IMG/VR virus record: IMGVR_UViG_3300030118_001181
Location: 1 to 20,632 of that record
Source of the DNA: a virus
Strand: one strand, 5' to 3'
DNA: 20,632 nucleotides
The position numbers and the translations under genes were made by a program. The notes beneath the pieces were generated by a model. The model searched no databases and had not been told where the DNA came from. It saw nothing but the letters and a program-made list of their open reading frames with translations. Positions 1 through 9,500 of the stretch are shown in pieces. How positions within the stretch are numbered: position 1 is the stretch's first letter; each line of letters starts with the position of its first letter.

Positions 1-1218
1 ATATGTGGACCAGGACCTAAATTTAAACCACAAAACAGAAGTGGTAAAGCGTGGTCATCTACAGAGTTTACTGTAGGTACTAGAACAGTTACAGGTATTA
101 AATCACCGACAATGGTAGGCATTGGTCGTGGTGGTAAGATACTGTCAAGAGACTGCGATATTATTATTGCTGATGACATTGAAGATCACAGTTCTACTAT
201 GCAACCAGCATCAAGAGAAAACACAAGAAACTGGTGGACAACAACATTGTCAAGTCGTAAAGAGGAACACACCGCTATGGTAGTTATTGGTTCTAGGCAA
301 CACTATGATGACTTGTACTCACACTTGTTAGAAAACGAATCTTGGAAAACTATTGTAGAAGAAGCACACGATACAGCTTGTACTTTACCTGACTGGGATG
401 AAACAGAACACAATGATTGTATGTTGTGGACAGGTAAAAGAACATACAAGTGGTTAATGGACAGAAAAAGAGCAGCAGAGACAACAGGTGGTAGAGCAAT
501 ATACGAAATGGTTTATCTTAATGTAGCTATGCCAGATGGTCTTGCTTTGTTTGACAGAGTAGAGATAGAAGAGTGTAGAGATCAGAAAAGAGATATAGGA
601 CACATACCACCAGGTATTCGTTTGATTGCAGGACTTGACCCTGCATCTACAGGTTATCAAGCTGCGTTTTTGTGGGCTTACAATATGGATGCTAACAAAT
701 TGTATATGGTAGATATGAACAATAGTTTAGGTGGCGGTATACCACAAGCATTAGAAATTATAAAAGAATGGTGGAGCAAATATAATTTATCACATTGGGT
801 AATAGAAGAAAATGGTTTCCAAAAAGCTATTAGACAAGATAAAAGCATAAGAGAGTTTGCATCAAGTCATGGTATATTTTTGGAAGGACATGAGACATAT
901 AAAAATAAATTTGACCCAGTGTATGGTGTAACAGCTATGAGACCTATGTTTCAAGAACAAATAATTTCTTTACCATATCTTAGCTTTGAAGCACAAGAGA
1001 AGGTAAACTTATATACAAGTCAGTTAGTTTACTTTTCTTCTGCAAAAAATAAAAGCAAAAGTGTAGGTACAAAAACTGACATAGTTATGGCAAGTTGGTT
1101 TCCAATGAGAGCTATAAGAAGAATGCAAAAAGAAAAATTTGCAGAGTTAGGATATGAATACAATCCTAGCTTTACTGGCTATAATTCAAGTAATATGGAT
1201 ATAGATAATTGGAGTTAA
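1..1218 (+). CDS. terL: Terminase large subunit, 5'-truncated by the window edge
   Basis: This is the motor ATPase and nuclease that packages phage DNA into the prohead by docking on the portal. The frame is open from base 1, so the first ATG at 112 is internal; 405 residues are visible. Residues 54-62 form the Walker B strand (IIIADDIED). Residues about 98-110 carry the ATPase coupling motif (IGSRQHYDDLY), like the GTRxHxDDL motif of phage terminases. The C-terminal half is the RNase H-like nuclease: D213 in GLDPAS, E269/E270 in IEENG and D360 in KTDIVMASW are the probable metal ligands. Walker A lies upstream of the window. The stop is 4 bases before the portal gene, the usual terminase-portal neighbourhood. 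The family call is strong; the terminase subtype cannot be settled here. Confidence 0.93.
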   Translation: MCGPGPKFKPQNRSGKAWSSTEFTVGTRTVTGIKSPTMVGIGRGGKILSRDCDIIIADDIEDHSSTMQPASRENTRNWWTTTLSSRKEEHTAMVVIGSRQHYDDLYSHLLENESWKTIVEEAHDTACTLPDWDETEHNDCMLWTGKRTYKWLMDRKRAAETTGGRAIYEMVYLNVAMPDGLALFDRVEIEECRDQKRDIGHIPPGIRLIAGLDPASTGYQAAFLWAYNMDANKLYMVDMNNSLGGGIPQALEIIKEWWSKYNLSHWVIEENGFQKAIRQDKSIREFASSHGIFLEGHETYKNKFDPVYGVTAMRPMFQEQIISLPYLSFEAQEKVNLYTSQLVYFSSAKNKSKSVGTKTDIVMASWFPMRAIRRMQKEKFAELGYEYNPSFTGYNSSNMDIDNWS

Positions 1219-1222
1219 ACAG

Positions 1223-2983
1223 GTGTTAGACAGCAATAAAATATACGACAGAATAGATTACCTTAGAGTTGTAAATCAAGAACAAATGATTGATAGGTCA
1301 AGGATTAGAGACATAATGAATGGTGGTGAAGCTGGAGTACATGCTTTATTAGGTAAATCAATAAATGTAGAATACCACGAATTACCAGCACCTAATTTAT
1401 TTTTAACTGCGTTAGAAAGATTTGCACAAAAATTAGGTAGAAGTCCAGATTTAAAAGTAGATATAGTAAATCAAAAAGATTCTGAAAGAGCAAAAAAGAA
1501 ATCTGAAAAATTAGAACGCATTGTAATGGCGTATGATAAAAACCAAAAATTAAACATGCAACTACCACAAGTTGGTAGATGGCTACCAGGTTATGGATTT
1601 GTTGTATGGGTAGTCAAACACAAAAAAGATAAAGATGGTAATCCATATCCTTACGCAGAATTAAGAGACCCATTTAGTTGTTACCCAGGTTATTTTGGTA
1701 ACGATCAACAACCAAAAGAACTTGCAATAATAACTAGAGTTCCACATAAAATTTTAGCCGATCAATATCCAGAAGCTAAACCATACATATACGCACAAGA
1801 AGATAATGATGGATTTCAAAATGCATACTCTGCATTGATGAATGGTAATGATAAGTCTGGAAGTTGGGCAAGTTCAACAGGGCATGGCAAAGTAGTAGTA
1901 GAGTATATGAACGAAGATGGTACATATGTTTATTTACCAGAAAACAAAAAAACTATTGACTACATGGAAAATCCATTAAAATCTGGTCCATGTTTTGTTA
2001 TAGCTAAAAGATACAGTTTTGATCAGATGCAATCACAATTTCAACACATTACTGGTCTTATGGCAAATATGGCAAAAATAAACATACTTGGAACTATTGC
2101 CATGGAAGATGCAGTGTTTACAGAAACAAACATAATTGGTGAGATTGAATCAGGAAAATATAGAAAAGGCAGATTTGCTGTTAACTATTTAACACCTGGT
2201 TCGCAAGTGTCAAAGCCAGTCAACAATCTACCTTATCAATTATTTCAACAAGTAGATAGACTTGAAAGACACTTGCGACTTGGTGCTGCTTATCCAGTTT
2301 CTGATGATGGACAATCACCTAATTCTTTTGTTACTGGTAGAGGATTAGAAGAGCTTGGACAATCTGCATCACTGCATGTAAGAGAATATCAATCAGTATT
2401 AGCAAATGCATTAGAAGAACTTGATGCTAAAAGATTAGAATATGATGAATCAATGTTTGGTAATACAAGAAAACCAATAGCAGGTTTTCACAAAGGAACT
2501 GCTTATAGAGAAAACTACACACCATCTGTAGATATAAAAGAATTTTACAATACAAGAAGAGTCTATGGTGTTATGGCAGGATTTGATGAGCCACAAAAAA
2601 TTATTACAGGGTTGCAATTAAAACAACAGGGTATTATTGATACACAAACATTACAAGAAAACATGGATGGGTTAGATAATATAACTAAGATACAACAAAG
2701 AATATCTGCAGAAAAAGCTGAAACAGTATTGTTTGAGTCTTTAATGGCACAAGCTGCACAAGGAGATCCAAAAGCAACTATGGCAGCTATAGAAATAAGA
2801 AAAAATCCACAAAACATGACAAGAATTATGGATAAATTTTACACACCAGAAGAACCAACTATGACAGAAGAAGAAATGTTACTAGCACAACAACAAGCAG
2901 CAGGTGTACCACAAGGACCAGTTGCTGAACCAGACATAGCAAGTGTATTAGCTGGATTAGCAGGTGGTGGTCCAGTTGCCTGA
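1223..2983 (+). CDS. Portal protein
   Basis: This is probably the dodecameric portal ring at the capsid vertex through which DNA enters and leaves. The start is a GTG at 1223, supported by GGAG at 1211-1214, 8 bases upstream and inside the end of the terminase gene. At 586 residues it is within the usual portal size range. It shows the expected layout: a helical N-terminus, a central alpha/beta region with an aromatic-rich stretch (PFSCYPGYFG, about residues 150-160), and a C-terminal helical part including SPNSFVTGRGLEELGQSAS (about 366-384), like the portal clip/crown segment before the long helix. The last 40 residues are low-complexity (Gln, Ala, Gly, Pro). Placement directly after terminase and before scaffold/capsid supports the call. 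I infer function from layout and overall look, not from a catalytic motif. Confidence 0.85.
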   Translation: MLDSNKIYDRIDYLRVVNQEQMIDRSRIRDIMNGGEAGVHALLGKSINVEYHELPAPNLFLTALERFAQKLGRSPDLKVDIVNQKDSERAKKKSEKLERIVMAYDKNQKLNMQLPQVGRWLPGYGFVVWVVKHKKDKDGNPYPYAELRDPFSCYPGYFGNDQQPKELAIITRVPHKILADQYPEAKPYIYAQEDNDGFQNAYSALMNGNDKSGSWASSTGHGKVVVEYMNEDGTYVYLPENKKTIDYMENPLKSGPCFVIAKRYSFDQMQSQFQHITGLMANMAKINILGTIAMEDAVFTETNIIGEIESGKYRKGRFAVNYLTPGSQVSKPVNNLPYQLFQQVDRLERHLRLGAAYPVSDDGQSPNSFVTGRGLEELGQSASLHVREYQSVLANALEELDAKRLEYDESMFGNTRKPIAGFHKGTAYRENYTPSVDIKEFYNTRRVYGVMAGFDEPQKIITGLQLKQQGIIDTQTLQENMDGLDNITKIQQRISAEKAETVLFESLMAQAAQGDPKATMAAIEIRKNPQNMTRIMDKFYTPEEPTMTEEEMLLAQQQAAGVPQGPVAEPDIASVLAGLAGGGPVA

Positions 2984-3188
2984 TATTAATAAAAAATTTT
3001 TTGATATTATAAATCAAGAAGATTGGAATCCAATAGTAGATGATATTGATCCAACTATACATACACAATATATATCGCAAACTGATGTACCATTAGGTAA
3101 CATGTTTTTACCTACACCAATACCTGGTGTATGGATAAGTTTATCTTTAGGTTTTGAAATAGAAAATCCAGAGGAGGATCGGTGGTAA
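2964..3188 (+). CDS. Small protein of unknown function after portal
   Basis: This 74-residue protein is not recognised. It overlaps the portal end by 20 bases in the +1 frame. The start is uncertain. GTG at 2964 or 2967 is possible, but TTG at 2976 sits 8 bases after AGGTGG (2962-2967) and would give a 70-residue protein starting MPDINKKFF. The protein is acidic, with many Asp and Ile, and no membrane segment or cysteine. A proline-rich, hydrophobic stretch near residues 46-62 (NMFLPTPIPGVWISLSLGF) looks like the core of a small beta fold. Its stop overlaps the next gene by 7 bases, so it belongs to the same translated chain. It may be a small head or virion component; nothing in the sequence fixes its role. 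Confidence 0.6.
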   Translation: MVVQLPDINKKFFDIINQEDWNPIVDDIDPTIHTQYISQTDVPLGNMFLPTPIPGVWISLSLGFEIENPEEDRW

Positions 3189-3559
3189 GAAAAAAAAGTA
3201 AGTTAAAAGAATTTACAGACATGAAAGCAGATGTTGACAATGCAGGTCTTTATGTACCACCAAGAGCTGAAGGAGACCCTTATGGACAAACAAAAGATTT
3301 ACAAACACAAGTAGATGCGGTTGGCGGTCCACTAGCACAAGAAGTAGCTGCAACAGGCGGTATGCCAAATGTAGATAATTTACCAGTTATGTCAGGAGAT
3401 CAATTATTTGACGCTCCTACACAACTACCAGATCAACCAGGGAATACAATTACAGATACATCACAAATATTTAATCCAGAATCAAACAGGGTAGAAGTAT
3501 TAAAAAATATAATATTAGAAAAATATCCACATAGAGCAATTAAAAATAGGTTGTTATGA
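3182..3559 (+). CDS. Small virion-associated protein, unknown function
   Basis: This 125-residue protein is not assigned to a family. The GTG start at 3182 follows a very strong ribosome site (AGGAGG at 3172-3177, spacing 4 bases), better than that of its neighbours; an in-frame ATG at 3221 has no such site. The N-terminus is lysine-rich (RKKSKLKEF). The middle, residues about 25-95, is low in hydrophobics and rich in Pro, Gly, Gln and Asp (for example DAPTQLPDQPG), so probably disordered. The last 25 residues form a likely amphipathic helix with a basic end. Short disordered proteins of this sort occur beside portal genes in podovirus-like genomes. Its stop overlaps the giant gene through ATGA, so the two are translationally coupled. 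Confidence 0.7.
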   Translation: MVRKKSKLKEFTDMKADVDNAGLYVPPRAEGDPYGQTKDLQTQVDAVGGPLAQEVAATGGMPNVDNLPVMSGDQLFDAPTQLPDQPGNTITDTSQIFNPESNRVEVLKNIILEKYPHRAIKNRLL

Positions 3560-6500
3560 GTTATTTCACTAAGTGGAGTGAAGATTGGCTTAATGCAAAA
3601 AATGAAAGAGAAGCACTTAGTCAATTCCAAAACAATGAAGAGGCAACAGCAGATACTGATTTATTAACTAAAAGATATTACGAATTAGAACAATTTAATC
3701 CTAGAGAAGATGAAAATTTATTATCAGCATTAGCTAGTGAAAATGCTACTAATACCGATTATTACAATTTATGGAAAACAACTAATAGTAATGATTACAG
3801 AAAATATTCTGGTTATGTTCCATTAGAAGCAAAAGAACATACTTCTTTTGTAAAATCTGCATTAGCATTAGATTTTAAAAATCCATTAAGAATAGGTTCA
3901 TTAGTAAGAAGAGGTTTAGATGCAAGATACCCAGGAACTAATTTTTCTAGCACATTGTGGAATGGTGCATTATTATCTTTGGAATCAATAACTTATCCAT
4001 TTCAAAGTATTTTTGGTCCAGCTATGGGTATTGAATATGAAGCAGCAGCAGATCGTATAATGAAAAATAGAGGCGATACATCTGGTGCAAGAAGTTTTAG
4101 AAGCTACCCAGGAGAACAAGGGGAACAAAAAAAATTACCATGGACAGTAAGGGCAAGGGCAGGTTTAGAAGCATATGTAAAAGGGTATGGTTTATCTGGT
4201 ACAGCAGGTGCTATTGCTGGTGCTAAATTAGGTGCTACAACAGGTAGTGCTGCAGGACCAGTAGGAACATTTATAGGTGGCAGTTTAGGTGCAATAGGTG
4301 GTGCTATTCTTGGTGCAACAGGACAAGCTATTGTCGGTGGTGGTTACGAAAATAATCCAGGTATTAAAAATGATTTTATTAGATTTGCACCTAGTGAGTC
4401 TGCATTAGAGTATCTAGGAGAAATAGGTGTTGATTACAAAAAAATAGAAGAAGATAATATTACTAATTTAGGTGCTGTATTAGAAGCTGCACCAGATATA
4501 TACAACAAAAATTTGCAAGTAGTTACAGATGGTAAAAAAAGAGAATTAACATTTAGTGAAAAAGCAGATGTATTTTATTTAACTGCAAATGAATTATTGG
4601 CAGCACCATTAACAGAAGAACAATCTGCAATAGAAATATTTAACACAGGTAAAAGCATTAATGTGCCGCAATTTTTTAATAGAAGCGAAGTGTTAAATGA
4701 TGCGATAAGAAGTAGAGATGGTTTGTATGCACAAGGTATAACAGCAAATGTAGGAGATTATTACAGAATGGCATTGTTAGGAAGTATGGAAAATAAATAT
4801 TCTCCTAAATATGCACTTACAGAAGAAATAGATGAAGCATACGAAATATCTGTATTGGCTATTAGACAGTTATTAGCACAAGGAGATATTACAGAAGAAC
4901 AACAAAAATTATTACTAGAAGATATAGAAACTACTGCTAACGAAATGTATTCAGAACTTAAATTTAATCCAGACACAAAAGGTGCTGGTAGATTTTTATC
5001 AGGATTGTTAAATTTTTATATAATGTATAAAACAGATCTGTTTGTAATGGGAAGTAAAGGTGTTGGTGTTGCAGGTAAAAGTGTAGATACTGATTTAGTA
5101 TTAGCAGGATTAGGTAAACAATACAATGATGAAGTTATTAAAGGCGGAATGGAAGTGTCAGAGTGGTGGGCTAAAAATGATGATGCATTAAGAGGATGGA
5201 CTAATAAATTTCAACAATTAATGGAAGAGTCACCAGATGCACCAGCATTGTTAGCTATGGTAGAAAATGGTATGCACCCAGAGTTTGCATTAAGATTAGT
5301 AGATAATCCAAGTGCAACTTACGATATATTAAAACAAGGAGTTACAGAAGGATTTGTAGCTGATGTAAGAGCAGGTTCAAGAACTATACCAGGAAGCAAA
5401 GGTCCTATTGGTGGTGAAACAGTTGGTGATGCAGTGCAATATGCATTACAACCTAAAGTATTAGATGATGCATTTATAGACAATATAGCAGATTTAATGA
5501 AGGGTAATGTAGATGAAGTATTTAACCAAGCTGCATATTCAAGAACTGGTAGTGTTTTAGATATATTTTTAGGCAGAGATAGAAGATTGCCTTCTATGCC
5601 ATGGGGTGATTTATCTAACCCACAAAATGCAGCAGATACATTTTTTAAAGTTGCAAACATGTTATCTATACCAGATCCAGTCATAGAAAAGTATTTAAGA
5701 CAATTTGTTCGTGCAGTACAAAATGGAGACCAGGCACTAGCACAAAAAATATACTATGACGATTTGCTTAAAGTAGAAGGTGCAATACAACTTAAAGCAT
5801 TGTTTGGTTTGTCAGATGACGAGATAGCAAAGTATTTTCAAAAAAACATAGATGAAGTTAGAGGGTTCGGTGTTGAAGGCGGTATATATAATGCTTCTAT
5901 ATTAAATAAATTTAGAGACCCAGATTTTATAAATGTAATTGTTAAAAAAACATTTGGTAATTTATTTGCTAATGAAGAAGATTTAATAAAATTTTCAGAA
6001 AAATTTATTTCTATAATAGGACAAACTAGAGATATGTCTATTGCTGTGCCTAACCTAAGACAAACATTACGATACACAGGTTTAAAAAGAAAATTAAGAA
6101 ACAGATGGAGTGGCTCAAAGACAGTAGACGAAAGTATAGCAACAATCAGAAAAGCACATGATGAAGGTGTACCTGGAACATTTTTTGACCCAGATACACC
6201 TTTAGGAGAAATTACAAAAGGTGCATTTGCAGATATGAAAGATCCATCATTGTTGTATAGAGGTCTTGAAACAGGTATTGGTTTAGCTGAAACAGGATTA
6301 TTTACTGCAATATCAAGAGGATGGATGCCATTACAATTATTATTTAGATTATCTTTCCCATTAAAAGTTATGTTAGATGGACAATTAAGAATGTCAGCAT
6401 TAGGTATAGACTCATTATTTAGAAATCCTGTTGGCTTACTTAAATTACTTGCTAATGACCCAGAAGGTTATTTAGCAAAAGGATTAGGAATAGATGTATT

Positions 6501-9500
6501 TACTGGGCTACAAGGACCATTTAGAACTGTATCAGAAAAAGGTCCACAATTTCTGCCAAGGTCTTTGCGTAAAGTTATGAATCTTGTACAAGAAGGTAAA
6601 CAAGAATATTCTATTCCAGAAGTTATGGCTATGTTTGCAAGAGACCCTAAATTTACATCACAGTTTACAAAACCAACTGACCTATGGGATGAAGCATTAA
6701 AACAAGGTACAAAAAATGTTAAGTTAAAAGATGGCACAGTATTACCTTTTGTGCCAAATGATGAATTTATAGAAGCATATGTAGATTTCCTAGTCACTCA
6801 ATTAGTGCATGATCCATTAATGCCAACAATAGCAAGAGGGTTAAGAGAAGGGTTAACAGATGATGAAATGGTAAAACAAATACTTGATAGTCAAGAACTA
6901 ACACAAGAACTGTTAACACTCAATCAAAGAATTATTGCAAGAAATCAAAAAAATGGTGGAGTAAAAATTGTAAAAATAATAGAAGATGACACAGATGTAG
7001 CAAACATAGTTGCACAATATAGACAAACTATAAATGGTTTTGCTGGTGGTAGTGATGACATTATTGATGTTATTGGAAATGGCACAATAAAAGGTATAGA
7101 TTTAAAGAGTTTTAGCATATTAAAACAAACACAAGCAACAAAAGCTAAAAACGAAATACAAAAAATTATGCAACCAGTGTACGAAGATTTACCTAGCTCT
7201 GTACCAATGTTAAGTAAAAATGTTAATAAAGAAGCAGCTAATTTTGTTACATCTTTTTTTGACAGTATGTTTTTTGCTGTAGGTCAGCTTGAAGCAGTAT
7301 GGTCCAGAATACCTACATTTAAACAGGCATACTTTTATTTCTTAGAAAACAACATACCATTTGCACAAAAAGAAGCATTAGCAGAATTACTTGCAAAACA
7401 TTTTGATCCAGAAAGTGTAATTAAATTACCAGACAATATTGTACAGTTAGCAAAAGAAAACTTAGAAGCAGCAAGAATAACACCAGAAGAGTTGCAATCT
7501 ATAATGAATGCAAAAGTACCAGTAAAACTTCAATACAATGCTAACTCTATAGATACAGTTCTTTATAACACAGAGGGATTGTTTGATGTTAGATTGTTTA
7601 GAGGTACATCTGCTACAGATGAAATAGTATTTGATTTAGATTTACAGAAAGCAGAGTTTACAGCTTTTAAAACTGAAAGAGAAATAGCTAATGTAAGAGC
7701 AGGTGCAAACAATACAAAAATATCTGCATATGCAGCGTCTATACATGATGAAGCGTTAATAGTAAATGGCGGTTTGTCAGAACAACAACTAACAAAATTA
7801 AAACAAAATTTAACTACAAAATTAGAAGATGATGCATTAGTTGACAAGATAATAGATGATTTTGCAAAAGCATTAGAAGATAATCCAGGTATGTCATACG
7901 CAGAAATATTAGAAAGATTAGGTATTAGTAACAAAGAATTTAATATTGCAAAGATTACAGATGATTTAAGAAAAGGTAGACATAAAGAAGGTGATGTAAA
8001 TCCAGCAATAATTAAAAGAGTTTTAGATTTAGATACCAAACGACCAATACCAAATAAAAAAATAATAGATGGTGAAGAAAGAAATATATGGAATGATGCA
8101 AATTCAGGACAGTTTGGTGGTAGTTATGATTTAAGTAAAAAAGTAGCAGATTCACAAGACATGGATTTCTTAGAGGGTATATATGTTAGTCCATATGCAA
8201 CTAGAGTTAAAAAAGTTAAATCAGATGTTGAACCTGGCACTATAGCACCAGTAGAAATACCAAAATCAGAATTTACTCCACAAGTTATAAAAGAATACAT
8301 AGAAACAAATAAAGATTTGTTACGAAGGCAGGGACATTACTTAGGTATATGGGATGATGGTAGCACAGTTTATATAGATGTTTCTATAAAAATACCATTA
8401 AAAGAACAAAGAGGATTACTAGATGAACAAATTGCTAAAGCTATGTATGTAGGTCTGTTGTCAGAACAACAATCTATAGCTGTTATTAAAAAAGTTTCTA
8501 CTCCTACTGTGGGTGCAGATGGTAAACAAGTTGTTGTAGATACACTTGAAATATCATATCCAAAAGTTTACAAAAAAAATGGAATTGCATCACACACATC
8601 ATTAAATTACATAAAACAATATGGAACAGAATTACTAGAAAGTATTAATAAACTTAATTCATTAATTAGAAACACTGGTGTTGCACCAATAGTTAAAGGC
8701 AAAAGAGGTAAAGTTAACAGTAACAATGTGTTATTTAGTTCAGGTATGCATGGTAATTTAAACACTATAGATGATGCTAATAAATTAATATTGTTCGGTG
8801 GTAAAGATAATCCACAACTAAACAAACTTACACAAGTAGATTATTTTTCTATGCTAGATTTGCATGGCATTAGATCTAATCTAAAAAGAAATATGACTTA
8901 TGACGATTTAGACAGAAGAGCAGCAGAATATGGATATGAGCTACATAACAGATTATTGTATAACTTGCTAGAAAGAGGTTATTTAGCTGAAGCATATCGT
9001 GTTGCATTACCATTCTTTGAAGCATATAGAGAGGTGTTAGGTAGATATGCAACATTAGGTGCTGTAAATACTAGAGCAGCAGCACAAGTACAACACATTT
9101 ACAGAAGAGGTGTAGAAACAAATATTATATATGAAGATAAGTATGGAGAAAAATATCTAATACTACCAGTAGGTGGTACACCATTAGAAGATTATGTTAA
9201 GTCTGAAGGTAGAGGCACATGGGTAAATGATATGGATATAGATGATTCTAAAGTTATATTAAAAAGAGGAATACCAATATCTGCATTAGGTGTAGCAGGT
9301 GGTGGTTTATATCCACCATTAGGACCAGTAGTAGCACTGCCAGTAGGTTATCTGACAAAAGATAAACCAGATCTTCGTAGAATGTTTGAACGAACAATAT
9401 TTCAGTTTGGTTTGCCATTTGAATCAAGAGGCGACACATTTGTTGGTGAAGCATTAGAAGAATCAATGCCATCAGTAGGTAGAAATTTATTAGGTGCAGT

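Noticed and set aside
43-66. SGKAWSST near the start as a Walker A motif of terminase
   Set aside because: It lies only about 40 residues before Walker B and lacks the G-x-x-G/S-x-G-K-S/T pattern. The true Walker A should be upstream of the window.
2990-3002. A-run followed by T-run after portal as a frameshift site or terminator
   Set aside because: It lies after the portal stop and inside the next gene; it has no stem of useful length and no frame to shift into for portal.
7563-8039. Open frame of 158 codons on the - strand inside the giant gene
   Set aside because: It is the reverse of a strongly coding + strand, is rich in Ser/Asn/Leu as expected from antisense of AT-rich codons, and has no ribosome site. 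Other - strand frames (for example 5319-5684, 14297-14674, 16361-16732) were left out for the same reason.
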